This document shows, in pieces, positions 46,393 through 58,371 of a DNA stretch of 64,000 nucleotides. Below the pieces are notes generated by a model. It saw only the letters and a program-made list of their open reading frames with translations. It did no database searches and was not told where the DNA came from. The position numbers were made by a program, and so were the translations under genes. Origin of the DNA: Cymbidium sinense (lineage: Eukaryota; Streptophyta; Magnoliopsida; Asparagales; Orchidaceae); the NCBI GenBank assembly GCA_021442155.1, contig JAKCPB010000077.1, positions 23,862-87,861 of the forward strand, given 5' to 3'. Within the stretch, counting starts at the first letter, position 1; the number at the start of each line of letters is the position of its first letter.

Positions 46393-48193
46393 GTTTGTAG
46401 TCTCTTACTCTTTTTCTGTATTGGGGGTGTTGAATAAGCTCTTGCTGATTTTTCTTCTTCAGAATTTGGTTTTATTTTATTTTATCTTCTGAAATTCGCT
46501 GTTTTTTTATTTCTGAGTCACTGATGGGCGGGGAAACTGTTGTGATTGGTGCTTTTGTTAGTTGGAAGAAAGTAGGGTTCATGTCTGTTGATGCAACTTT
46601 TAGGGGTCTATTTGGGTCTATACGTCTCTCCGTTATTCCTATTAGTTGAATTCCTAACATATTCGCTGGGTTATTGGAATAAGTAGTACCCTCTTTTTTT
46701 TTCTTTATCTGAAGTAATGAGATCTTAGCCCGATTCCATTATAAGAAAAAAACTATTATATAGTGGGTTCAGAGAAGAAGCTGCCAAATTAAATGGACAG
46801 AACTTTTCAAAACAGAAACTATACAATATTGAAATCTCAAGAATCCAAGTAAAACTCCCACCAAAAGAGTCAAGGATAGGCTCAGATGAAAGCGCCTAAA
46901 ATTAAATTGAATCATATGCCGTCCAGCAGTAAGTCACATGAAATTCGAAAAGTTCTTGAGAAAGGTAGCTAAGATTGTTGGGTTGCATATAAAAAATCAT
47001 TATTGTTGAGAGGAGGATTGTATCATTGCCTAGAACCCAACAATAGCATTGAGAAACCTAAGTCTAAGAATCGATTAACATCATACTAATCTGTCCAGTT
47101 AGCCAGTAAACAACATAAATCATAAACACTGCATAACTGCATAAAAATTCAAACAAATAATGACTAACAAGTAGGAAGGAAGATAAGAATTGCAACATCC
47201 CATCAATCAGGAGACCACCTCATTAGTGAAGCAAGTAACGGTATACGGAATTTCCTCATCCATCAAAAGAGAGAAATAGAGTTGGAGAAGTATCACTTAA
47301 GTGTAAGAAACTAGCATCCATTGATCAAAGAGCAGTTGAACCACAAATAGTTAAGAAAGTTTAATTTTCCATGTACATAACTTATATGTAGTGATATATT
47401 TAATCTTCCCCACTAGTGCAAAAAGAGGGAGAGTGAGAATCATTAAAAAGTCTTTCATTTCTCTCCCAACTGACAAATAAGAACAAATATGATATACAAG
47501 GACAGCTTTCTAAGAGTTGTCCCCAAAGCCTATCAGAACTTGTTGCAAGATAGGTTGGAGAATTATAAAATTCCTATTGAAAATAATTTTCTAATTAAAT
47601 CCATAGACTTTGGGTAACCAAAAGTAAGTGAGAGTGAGATTCAATAAAATCGTTGCACATCTTACAATCATTTGAAACTAATAAATCTCGGATCTCTAAA
47701 TTATCGGTTGTTTTCAAACCACCCAAGTAAACCATCTAACAAAAAAATAGCATGATGGATAGAGTTAACTTCAGAACCAAATATCCTTAAACCAATCCAC
47801 CTTCATTTTCAAAATTTGTATCTTTCACAAAGAGAGGAAATTTTGATCTCCTTTCAAGCTAACAAATCCCTTCTATTATTTGGTACATTAGTAGATATAG
47901 TATGAAAGCATTTAGTATTGGCCAACAATAAAGTTGTTTGAAGTCCCAATTCCCTTCAAACAAAATAGAACCAAGAGAGGCATCCAAAGATTTATTGAAT
48001 ATGACAAAATAATTAAAGCTCATGATATCTAGCAAAGATTTTCCATTTCACCAATGATCCATACAATAAGGAGAGATAGATCCATCACCAAAAAAATCCA
48101 ATTTGCATTTGAAATTAGCTAGCCGATTCTTAAGCTCTTCCAAGCTGAGAGGTTTTATAAGTGAATCAAATCATATGGAATCATAAGTAAATG

Positions 48194-48251
48194 TATAGAT
48201 AAATATGAAAGATTATTAGTAAATATATATAATCTTTCATATTTATCTATA
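48194..48251. repeat. Perfect 22-bp inverted repeat (hairpin) at the LINE deletion point
   Basis: Left arm 48194-48215, right arm 48230-48251, 14-bp loop. Arms start TATAGATAAATATGAAAG and are exact reverse complements. Lies at the junction between LINE sequence and the foreign segment. Confidence 0.9.
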
Positions 48252-48332
48252 ATATTTAAATATTAGCAGCCATATTTGACGTGCACCGCGCCATGTGCCA
48301 TGGCTCCATGAGGAGTTATGCGCTTTCCCCAT

Positions 48333-48333
<1 letters not shown>

Positions 48334-48378
<45 letters not shown>
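48334..48378. repeat. (TA)n tract
   Basis: About 21 TA units inside the segment that replaces the LINE RT core. Confidence 0.93.
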
Positions 48379-48381
<3 letters not shown>

Positions 48382-50752
48382 CATATCAAACTTTAACAAA
48401 TTAATTTGGCGTGCCATGAGCACCATACGCCATTGCTCATGTATGATGCAAGTGACACCATTTTGATGCTCTACATTGGGCTATATAGAAGGCAAGATCA
48501 AGATACACCATGCTATGCGCATCATTTTATGCCATTGACATATATGAGTTAGATGTCTCACATTTGGGATTACGATAATGAGGTTGTTCTTGACAATAGT
48601 AGATAACTTTGTGGTGCTAAATGAATGAACCATTAAAAGAAATTGCTTATCCACAATGTCCAAATAATGAGTGAAAATTTGTTAGTGAAACTATTAGAGC
48701 AAGAGTCTTGTCTCCATTAATATCATGATGAGAAAAATATAATTTCTTGATTAGACATGGGTTTGGCAAGGTCTAAAGATTGAGAGTAAGATAATGCTGA
48801 AGTAATACTAAGATCCATAAGGTTGGGGGTGGAAGAAGAATTATTGTTGAACAAAAAGCAGTAAAATAGGGTTATCTCCTTAACAATATTGTTAGACTCA
48901 ATGATGACACCTTGCTCAATATATAATTCCTTTATAAGGTTGTCATTTCTTCTCTCTTTAATAGAACTATAGAGAAATTTCAGATTATAATTTCCCAAGA
49001 TTAACCAACCAATTTAGCTTTATACTTAACCCTCAAACTCTTAATAGTAATAATTTAAACATGGTGATCAGATTTGCTTTACCTCAATAGCACGAGAGAG
49101 GTTGTGAGGAAGATATTCTCATAACCTTTCTTGAGAGAAGAAAGAGAATGAATGTGAGCACTATGATTTTAAGATGAATTTGATCAATTTATGTTTCTTT
49201 ACAACACAAAGATGGTACTCCCTATGAAAAAGTTGGTCTATGCACTGTTTACTTTAGAATTGAAACCAAAATGTTAGTCCAACAATTTTTTGATGATGAA
49301 TCTATGGTGGACTTGCTTATAATTAACCAACTAAATGAGTAAGAGTAAGTGATCTGACAACATAGTAGAAATGATGTTGTAGGAGGAAGATGGAAAAAAG
49401 TCAAGCCACTGCCAAGTGGTATTGTATAAGGCTCTATCAATCTTCATAGAAATAGGATTATCTAATTGATTATTGAACCAAGTATAAGTTAGAGTAGGTA
49501 GGGTAGATCAATCAAGCCTGTGTCAAAAAATACAATCCCTAAAGTCACTCATACTGTTGCAAGTGATGGGGTTTTCACCAACTTCCTTATGGTTATAGAA
49601 TGCAATTAAAATCTCCAAGGACAAGCTAATAAGAATTGGAACTTAAAGCAAGATTCCTAGGAGAGGTCAAACATTCTTCTCAAAGCATCGTTCTCCACAT
49701 AAATAAAAGCAACAAAAAAATTGTGGTTCCCATTAAGTTAAGTTCACCATGAACTAGTGAGAGGTAAAGTGGAAAAGATGGATTGAAATGCAAGTTAGAT
49801 TCTATTTAACCCAATTGCTGTGACTGAAGCTTTAATTAAAGTTGTTGCAGGCTTACAGCTATTCTCATGAGGAAAGAAAGCCATATTCCTGGCTAAAAGG
49901 TCTGAGAAAGAATCAAGATTCACTTTGATTTTCTAATTGGATGAAAAGATCAATATGATGCTTTGAAATTAAACCTCATACAGTCTTAGATCCTGCCTCT
50001 CATTTGGAGGACCCTCACATTCCATGAAATGATATTTTTGGAAAATGCATAAGGAGGTGAAGGAGTTACCCATCTTTTTTCTTTTTGTTTTTTCTTATTC
50101 TTTTGACAACCAGAGGCAATAGAAGAAGGAGATTTGGTGTTTTTATCTACCATGACTTGATCCTTTGGGTTGGAGCCCTCTTGAGGTTTAATTGAGCATG
50201 CTTTTGATTGTAGATTTGAGTAGTAGTGTGCGGAAGCAAGGGATTAAGTACAGTGACAGAGCGAGCCACCTTCACACTGTCAAAAGCTTGGGGGATAGAG
50301 CTACTAGGTGGAGGGAGAGAATTAGGTGTTGCAGAAGTGGGTTCTGAGTGGGTGGAGTTAACAGGGAGACTAACAGGGGCTGGAATAGGGAAAGAGCTGG
50401 CTACTACCTTTTTATTCACATTGGCTTTCCAATGAGGGGCGGAGCTTCTACTTCTACGACAGTTAGGAGGATTTGGGGGATTGCCATCTAGCAGGTAGTT
50501 GGTGTTCTGGGAGAAAGAGACACAAGTTTTATATGATTTCAGCTTCCAACAATACTGGATTCTTGCTCAATTTTCATTCTATTGAGATTGATGAATGATA
50601 TCAAAAAAGAGTAGAGAAAGCACAGACTTGAATATTGATCCTAGCAAATGAGAAACGGTCAAATTGTTAGCAGCATGACAAATTTCCACTTGCACAACGT
50701 TTAATAAGTCAAATTCATTTTAGCAACTGAGAAAAAAATTAGGAACCTTAAT

Positions 50753-51192
50753 TCATAAGGAAATCATAGAATTCCTTCTTGATAAGATGAAAATCCATGT
50801 CCATTTTCTGAATATAAATGGCTGCCTATTGAAGGAACAAGGACAACCATCCCAAATCATGTCAAATCTTTTTGCCAGAAAACTTAGAAAAAAAGACGTT
50901 GCCTGAGTAAGAAGATCCACTGTGTCATGGAGTTTCCATTGCTTTTTTATTGCCGCCAAAAGAGAATTGTAAAATGGTTTTTTGCCAATTGCATTACCAA
51001 CCAATGAGATTTCCCATTTTTATTGCTTGCTATGAACTCAACTTCTTCATCTTCCCCAACAATATAGGACAGAGTAGTCTTTGCTTCCCTCATTTTGAGT
51101 ATAAAGTAACTCATTCTAGTGATATGCACCATGATGGGAAGAGGCCACCTGATTAGAAAAAATGGGTCCTCTAAAAAGGGGCTGGGAGGCAT
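50753..51192 (-). pseudogene. ORF1 (DUF4283-like) remnant of the intronic L1 LINE
   Basis: VGNAIGKKPFYNSLLAAIKK with KQWKLHD aligns block for block with the ORF1 of the 23.9-29.2 kb LINE (IGHAIGKRPFYGALLAALNK). Frame breaks near 50950. It continues to RFDMIWDGCPCSFNRQPFIF, the second half of the DUF4283 domain. Confidence 0.8.
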
Positions 51193-51770
51193 AGGGCCAA
51201 CCCCAAGAATAGATGAGGACGAAGGGGGAGACGGGGAAGCTATTTGTATTCACAAGATCAGAAGCCATTAGGGGAGAAAGATCTGGTTGATCAACTTGGT
51301 GAACAAGGAGAGCTCTATGCAACAGAGGAATTGAAAGAGATGAGTGGAGAGGCAGGGGTGGAGGGGTAGGTAGAGAACATACATGCCCCTAGCAAGAAAG
51401 GCTCTGAGAAGAGCCAAAAGTTTAAAGAGCACCGAAGAAGAAGGAAGGACAAGAGGAGCAGTGTCGAGATAGCAGCAGAAAAATCTTATAGGTATATAAA
51501 ACCTTAATGGCGAACTACCCAATATCCCTCCTAGAACCCTTCTGTTGAGTCCGAGTTTGGTTCTTCTTCTCTTCTTCATTTTTATTGTGAAGAGTTGAGA
51601 TACGTGCCTTTTTTCTTTCTGTTTGCTTCAGCTTGGTTTCAGCTAAATATCGGTAACTTGGATTGATGGAAATGAAAATTGATAAATCAAAATTCGTTAA
51701 ATATATTTTTTATATTATATGTATGACAAAAATAAATGACAAATTATTGTTCTTTTTCAGAGTCAGCAAC

Positions 51771-54700
51771 ATGGACTGGCATCATGTGCATGGAAGTAAT
51801 GATTTCATTGTTCCTAGTGAACTAGATGGGCTTGAGGTTTTATCACCATCAACAGAAGACTGGTTTCAGTGGGAAATGAGCGGATTTGAGAATGCTGTAT
51901 TGCCGAGAAAATATAGTGCCACATCTGAGAAGGAAAATCTGACAAACTTGAAGTCTGATACAAGAGTGCCACCACTGAAGGAAAGCAAGGTTCCTCAAGT
52001 TCATCTGGGTGAAAGCTCTAGCAGTTCAAGTCCTTGTGAAGATGGTTGTATGAGAACCTCTGATGATTTGTTCAATGATTTACCAGATTTTGAGATTCAG
52101 AATAGCATGCAGAACGTGGATGACATTTTCTTGTACAAGCATAACTTCTGGAGTCCTAATGAAATTTGTTATAATGCCTGTAGGAATTATTTAGTTCTGA
52201 GGAATTATTCTCAGCTGCAGATGCTGATTGCATCAAAACAAGATTTTGAAATATTTTATTCATGATTTTTTTCAGGGATTCTTTCCCGGTGATGGATCTA
52301 ATGCAATTGGAGAATCCCTATGAATTGATGCATATCCCAGAATCCATGCATCCACCATGGAATTTGAGAATCTCAATACTTGAAGATTCAGATACTTTTA
52401 TGAAGGATTCAACAGGAAGAGAAGATGCAGTAAGTGTAGAATATGGCTTTCCAGAATCCATGAATGATTATGTTAACTTTAATTGGACATATACCAGTTG
52501 CAGATAGGATAAATTTGATAACTTGTTTTCTGTAAATTTTTGCTCAGGCCTTACGTGCTTACACGGGCTATCCTCTCTTGCCATCCTGGGTGGCATGCTT
52601 CTTATCTTGGTTTGCTGACTTCTTTTTTTGACTAGTAGATGTACTTTGGATAAAGTATGAAAGTTTGATAGAGAAAGAGAGGTGAGCTTTGACGTGGAAA
52701 GATAGGAGAGTGGTATTTCTTTTTATGATGTATGAAAGCTGTTAGGAAACTATTGGAGAAGTTGAAGGCTAATAGTAGTTAAGAGGTTTCAATGGGGTTA
52801 GGCTAGTTTGGGTTTTGTTTTAAAGTGAGAAGCTTATGGGGATAATTTGTTGTCTTAGGATAGGGTGAGGGTTCGACCATGATGAGGTTTTCATGTGGTG
52901 AGATGGTGGGATATGGATTATTTTGGATTATTTTGAGAGGGCTTACAAAGAGAATTCCTTTGTAAGGAAAGATGGGATTGAGTGGGAAACTCTAGAGTAG
53001 AAGAGGGAATGTAAATGGAAGGAAAACAACAAACAAACTAAATATAATACTAATATAGTAGTAGATAAACTCAACCTTGTTTAAGGAAGAGAGATAGAAA
53101 TCAACCTTAAGGAAATAACGAACAACCAATTTCCCAAAGAAAACATTTCAAATTGATTTCATTTCATCATACTCTAAAATGGCATGTTGTTACTAAGCAT
53201 ATATGTATAGCATTTGAAGTTATTGTTTACAAAAAAAGAAATCAAACATACAAATATTAAGGAGACTCGGTAAAAGGACATGTATCTCATGGTTGGTGTG
53301 TGCATCCCTTAGAAAATTTAAAAAACACTTAACATAATTCTTTATGCATGCATGTTGATTGACTATTGAACTTCCATTCATTCATCTTTACTCTCAAACT
53401 TTTATTCATGCATATTAAATCTTGAACTTCCTTGTTTCTATCTTTCCCTTTGAACATTCATTCATGCATCTCGATTTACCCCTTGAACTTCCCATAGTAG
53501 AAAAATGATTTGAACTATAGTTATCTTGACTCTGCACCTTCCAAGGTCCTCCCAGATAGAAATAATCTAAAGGTGGATGACTTTGACTTCTTGATTAAAA
53601 GTCTTCCTTGCATTAATAAGAAAATATATTATTACTACATCACCCTTTAGGAATTGCATTACACACGATTACTACACCTCTTCATAAAATTGAATTATAA
53701 TTATTGCAAACTGAATATGATGATATTATAATTATAATAATGATTAAACTATTTTTATTTTAATAAACTTTTGAAGGATACCATCTATTTAGTCATACCA
53801 CTACATTCTTTTTTTTTTCCATTGCACGTCAAAGCTCCTAGTAAAATTACACTGAACTTCAAGTTTGAAGGAATTGATTTTGAAATGTTCTTTGAAATGC
53901 TAAGGGCCATTTGGGATCACTTTTTTTTTTTATTTTTGTTTTATATTGTTTATATTTTTGATTTGAAATAAAACAAGTTTGATGCTTTAGTTGTTTTAAA
54001 ATTACTCAAAATATTCAAAAGTTATTTTGAGTATTTTAAAAATAATATAATTTAAAAAGAAAAATTAAAACATAAAAATACATCAACCAAACATGTTTTT
54101 AAAAACGAAAAACAAAAAATAAAATTGATCCCAAACATGTCGTATGTTTTATTTCAGTGAATAAAATAAGATTATTTTGTTGCTCGTGAGAGGGATTACC
54201 AGTTACTATTAATTGGCTTAATGATTTGGTTGCATGTATAAGATTTCAATTCACTCTTTTTATGTCTAAAAACAAAATCGTATTGGCCCATTTGATTACT
54301 TGCAGATATAAACTAAATTTGAAAAAGTGTTGATTTATTTCCATTCGTTTAGAAACTGGAAACATAGACATGACTTTTATAATGGCTTCCACATTCTTGG
54401 ACAAGTCTGGATTTTAGTTGAAAGATATTAAAGGAAAATGTCTATTGCCTTGTCGTATTTGTCAGCATGATTTTGGTTTTCTTCCACAATTGACAAGTGT
54501 ATTTGGAAAACTAGGTCAAAATCATGAAAATTTAGAGAATGTTGAAAGTTTACAGTCTTTCATGATCTTAGCGAATAGTTTGAGTACTCCTTGTCATGAA
54601 ATGCTCTATAAAAAGCCATGCTTTTTATTTTAGTACAAATAAATTGATTATGTTGCTGCTCATGAAATGGGTCATCTTTTTTGTATTAACTTATTTGGGT

Positions 54701-55915
54701 TAACAATTTAGTTTCTTGTAGATAAAATTGTGTTTCAGTTGTGGTTTTTTGAAAACAAAATCATTATGGACCCATTTGGTTGCTTTTAGATAAAAGATAT
54801 GTTTTAGAAAGTGATGATTTTGTTTTACCATATTTTATATGTAAAGTTGAAATCCTTACATTTGAGGTATTTATAGAGTTTAAATTTCATGTTGATTTCT
54901 AAATTACATCCAATTAAATTCTGGAATATAGAAAATTTGACCGTTTTCTATCTATATGCAATCAAAGAAACCCTACATGTAAAAGGGTTTTTTAGAGTTT
55001 AAATCCCATGTGATTAAAAAGTCAAAATGGTTCCTAAATTAATTATATAGTGATATTTTAGTCCTAGATTATCTTGTGTATTCAATGTAGTTCTTAAATC
55101 TAATCCAAAATAGTCTCTTGACTTCTCAAACCTGATCCAAAGTTAATCCAATAGAATGACTATTGTGAATCATATGTGAGGAATAAAAGACTAAATTGAA
55201 TACATTAGATAGCTGGGACAATAATCATTTGGACATTTTTCTCATCCTACGTTGATTTCTAATGATATTCAATGTAAAGATGTGAACTAGCAGATTTTTT
55301 TTTCCATAGTTTTTATTTATAGGCAACGCAATGATCCTCAGCAGAAATGCATTCTTCAAGGGAATTTAGATTCTCACTTTCTGATTGAAAGATGAGGGAA
55401 AGTTTAATGAGCTACTGCTCTTATGGGCAAATTACGAATACGCTTTTAATGCTGAGGCTATTTTCATCATTGAAATCAATTTTCTAGATTTAAAGTATTA
55501 AAATATTTTTACTACCTTACATTATCTGGAAATAATGCTATTTCAGTTTCAGGACCCTAATTTTGGAGCCGCCTACATTGTTGATCCAAGTCCAATCTCT
55601 GAGGATTTCATAGCAAATGTAGTGGATGAACCAGTGTGCGAGGAGGCAATAGTGCTGAAGGAACTTCAAAATGTGATGCTGCAGGTAAACCTGCACTCAA
55701 CCAGAGAAATTTTATTCTATATATTTGTTTTATGTAAGAATTTGAGCTGACTTACTATTATACTGTTTAAAGCTAAACAGCAAAACAAGAATCAGCATTC
55801 GAGATGCCTTATATAGACTTGCTAACAGCTCAAGAGATAAGAATGCAAATCTGTGTCAATGTGGCAGCTTCATGGACTCGCCCTCTCATTCAGAATTGTT
55901 TTGTGGAACTTCAAG
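51771..55915 (+). CDS. LNK3/LNK4-like protein (circadian/light regulator family), 3' end not found
   Basis: Spliced gene, coding exons 51771-52132, 52276-52429, 55547-55684, 55773-55915 (265 codons plus 2 bases). All junctions are GT/AG and phases agree. Starts MDWHHVHGSNDFIVPSELDG, then STEDWFQWEMSG, a serine-rich stretch (SSSSSSPCEDGC), an acidic DDIFLDSFPVMDL block across the first junction, EEAIVLKELQNVMLQ across the third, and TRISIRDALYRLANSS. The last block is the conserved motif of LNK (night light-inducible and clock-regulated) proteins, which act in the nucleus as coactivators with RVE MYB factors. XRI1-like proteins share this motif and are the alternative. The family's further C-terminal region (a DR.IAHLLF-like end) was not found, so the last exon is missing, moved or outside the window. 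Confidence 0.72.
53905..54145. mobile_element. MITE-like element in intron 3 of the LNK-like gene
   Basis: Ends GGGCCATTTGGGATCAC and ATTGATCCCAAACATG are inverted (shared TTTGGGATCA), followed inward by complementary T-rich/A-rich stretches. About 240 bp, no coding. GGGCC.TTTGG termini are common in plant hAT- and Tourist-type MITEs; the superfamily was not resolved. Confidence 0.55.
55541..55552 (+). promoter_or_regulatory. Tandem splice acceptors of exon 4
   Basis: TTTCAGTTTCAG offers two AG acceptors six bases apart, both phase 0. Use of the second would remove only Phe-Gln. The first is assumed in the model. Confidence 0.5.
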
Positions 55916-57630
55916 GTAGGAATGCAAATCTCTTTCTACACTTTTATTCGGATCTTCAACAACTCATGCCTATATTTTTGAAAAATTACTAGATAGATTG
56001 AGCTGAAAATGCTTCTAAACTTTGATAATGTATCTAAACTTTGATAATGTACTCCTTCTGATATGTTTTGATTATTATAAATTGGTTGGGCAACTACTAT
56101 TTATTAAATCATATACTACAAAAGTATGTTCTAAATGTGGTGTTTGACAACAACTTGCAAGGTTCTCCCCTTGTTTAAAATTGTACAACAAAAAATTTAC
56201 CTCAAAACTTGCCTCAGTGCTTTCTGAAAAAAATGAGGCTTATGCCTCATGGTGGCTTACGCCTCACATAACATGCCTAAATGGCCTCACCTTAATTTTT
56301 GTAAGGTGTGCTATTAGATTTAATTTTTTAATCAATCAAATATAAATTATAGTTATTTAAAGAACACACGCTCTAACACACATGCAACTGATTTTGAATT
56401 GATATTAACTATGTGCCTCTCCTCTCGTGCTTTTTCCTTCTTCGTGAACAACACTAGCCACCTTCATTGCCATCATTACTTGTGGTGTTTTTATTTTGAT
56501 ATTGAATTATTGGAGTGGGAGAGAAAATATTATTATATTAAATTTATTTGGAATTGTTATGTCATTAGTTTTGCTTTAATATTTTATGCTACTTTGATAT
56601 TTGAATAATACTTCTTTCTTTATGATTTCATATCAAGACATTAATATGTTGCTTGATATTTTGCGTAATTTATTACTTCATACTATTTTAGGATGTTAAT
56701 GTGTTATATTTTAATCTTCATAGGTTAGGGTATTAATATATTAGTTCTTATTTTGTATTTAGATGTGTGTATACTTCTTATTTTACTCAATTTATTGATT
56801 ATGAGGTTTATGCCTCAAAACTCCTTGAGGCTTACACCTCTTCACGATGAAAAAAATGATTGTTCAATTTTAAACTTTGGGTTCTCTTAAACTAAAATTT
56901 AATGCACTCAAAGGAGTTGATCATTGATGCACAAAATCCAAAAGCTTTTTGAAAGCCTTCTTCTTTGGAGCATATAATTCTTCGAACAATTTTTTTAAAT
57001 ATTTATAATAGTGTGGTGTCTTGAATTAGGGTATCTAATATGTTAAAGTTATAAGCCAATTATAGTGAAAAAGGTTAAAATGGTCTTGGACTACTTATGT
57101 GGAGCTATTTTAGTCCTAGACGAATGTGATTGATTAGTCTTTTGATTTCTTAATTCTAATCCAAAATATTTTCTTGACTCGTCAAAGTTAATTCATAATG
57201 ATTTAACAAATGAACTATTTTAGAACATATTTGAGGAGTTAAGGAACTAAATTGAACATATTTATAGTACAAGATTAAAATTGCACCATACAAATTATTT
57301 AGGAACTATTTGACCTTTTTCTTCCAATTATGTGACATATTGTTCATAGCTTGCGTATCTTTTTGACAACTCAAGTGGGCTTTTGTTCTGAATAATTTGT
57401 GGCTCTTAATGCAAGTCTCATTGCTAGACGAACAAATAAATACACATATCTTTGTTTAAGATTATTTCAAAGAAAATTTTCACTTGTTTGGTTAGTTTAC
57501 ATCATTCACATACTTTAATGTTGGTTTTATGCAATGGAAATATTTTCTCAGTTCTATAACATTGTTAATTTTAATCCGTTCACCTAATTTTTTATTAATT
57601 AAAACACAAACTAACATCAAAATGAGATCT
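55916..57630. other. Downstream intron or intergenic sequence
   Basis: Begins with the donor GTAGGA after exon 5. No continuation of the LNK-like frame was recognised up to the next repeats. Contains the GCCTCA-rich repeat at 56150-56885 and otherwise AT-rich sequence. Confidence 0.45.
56150..56885. repeat. Degenerate element bounded by GAGGC/GCCTCA-type repeats
   Basis: Left side has TGAGGCTTATGCCTCATGGT and GGCTTACGCCTCAC (about 56230-56270), right side AGGTTTATGCCTCAAAACTC and GAGGCTTACACCTC (about 56808-56842). Outer TTTAAAATTGTACAA and its imperfect complement near 56868 suggest terminal inverted repeats. Probably a decayed DNA transposon, class uncertain. Confidence 0.4.
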
Positions 57631-58154
57631 TGTTGCGTGCAAGAGAATTCTCAACAATAGAGAAAAATTAGATTTTTAGCTCAATAGAATACCCAACAAA
57701 TACAGATAGAGACAACAAAATTTTTTACGAATAAATTTAATAAAGGAAAAAAATCATGAGATTTTGCCAAGATAGTCTACTATATGATTGAAATTACAGG
57801 GTTCCACCCTTCTCCTTTAGTGGAGAACATGGGAATATAAACTAGAGAATTCAAGCGACAGTAGCTAGAGAAAATAGGCTTTGGTGGTGGTCGGCGATGA
57901 ATGTTGATGGTCGTTAGCTTTAAGTTTTCTTCACAACTTCAAATTAACTTTTAGCCCAATCTCTTCCCTTAATGTAAGAATGAGAAATTATTTATAGCAT
58001 TTTAAGGAGGGGAATTTTAATAAATTTAGTCAAAATCTCTCTCCTCATGATGATATGGTGAGGAGGGCATCCCTCCCCTAGTTTAGCATCTCATTAAGTT
58101 TTTTTATAGTAAGGGTTGCACCTATTGGTGTGTTGACTAGCATGCTTGTTAGCA
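57631..58154 (-). mobile_element. Probable solo LTR
   Basis: 524-bp block with TG...CA ends (plus strand TGTTGCGTGCAAGAG to TTGTTAGCA). Read on the minus strand it has a promoter-like TATAAATAA (57996-57988) followed by a C-rich leader-like segment and an AT-rich end, the layout of a plant copia-type LTR. No partner LTR or internal region nearby, and flanking five bases differ (GATCT and TGACG), so it is unproven. Confidence 0.45.
57988..57996 (-). promoter_or_regulatory. TATA-like motif in the probable solo LTR
   Basis: TATAAATAA on the minus strand, roughly 160 bp inside the LTR's presumed 5' end. Confidence 0.35.
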
Positions 58155-58184
58155 TGACGTGTCCCCTGATTTTTTTTAAAAATT

Positions 58185-58213
58185 TATTATTACTATTATT
58201 ATTATTATTATTA

Positions 58214-58249
<36 letters not shown>
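58185..58249. repeat. (TTA)n-(TA)n compound microsatellite
   Basis: About 10 TTA units followed by about 15 TA units. Confidence 0.93.
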
Positions 58250-58256
<7 letters not shown>

Positions 58257-58337
58257 TCAAGAAATTTTAAACTTTTTTGAAAATCAAGAAAAATTTATAT
58301 TTTTAACTTCAAGAACCCAAGTATAAATACTCCTTCA

Positions 58338-58371
58338 ACAACAACAACAACAACAATGACAACAACAACAA
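58338..58371 (-). repeat. (GTT)n tail of RTE LINE copy 2
   Basis: CAACAACAACAACAACAATG and CAACAACAACAA on the plus strand, directly followed by the CCCCTTAATTTGGGG box of the LINE 3' end. Confidence 0.88.

Larger units (their letters stand above)
46693..51590 (-). mobile_element. L1-type LINE inserted in the 5'-UTR intron, RT core lost
   Basis: Minus strand, same family as 23855-29238. The 3' end has a T run (46693-46703) followed by the shared CTTAGCCC.ATTCCATT block. Recognisable parts: ORF1 DUF4283-like at 51192-50753 (VGNAIGKKPFYNSLLAAIKK), endonuclease region about 50030-49100, RT N-terminal piece at 48998-48723 (LKFLYSSIKERRNDNLIKEL), zf-RVT side about 48170-46900. The RT catalytic core and thumb (about 1 kb in the sister) are missing and replaced by about 540 bp of unrelated sequence (48180-48720). 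Flanking duplication not found. Confidence 0.82.
46393..51760 (+). other. Predicted 5'-UTR intron of the LNK-like gene
   Basis: About 5.4 kb from the donor GTTTGT at 46393 to the acceptor TTCTTTTTCAG ending at 51760. Nearly all of it (46.69-51.59 kb) is an antisense L1 LINE, so the native intron was probably only a few hundred bases. Confidence 0.5.

Noticed and set aside
46472..46660. 62-codon minus-strand frame just inside the UTR intron
   Set aside because: Antisense to the predicted intron start, no motif, and immediately next to the LINE poly(A) end.
46693..51600. Target-site duplication for the intronic LINE
   Set aside because: Sequence before the poly-T (AAGTAGTACCCTC) and after the 5' end (GATACGTGCC) is only vaguely similar; not a supportable duplication.
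54418..54633. 71-codon frame in intron 3 of the LNK-like gene as an additional exon
   Set aside because: No flanking splice sites that keep the frame and no similarity to LNK proteins; exon 3 to exon 4 already joins in phase.
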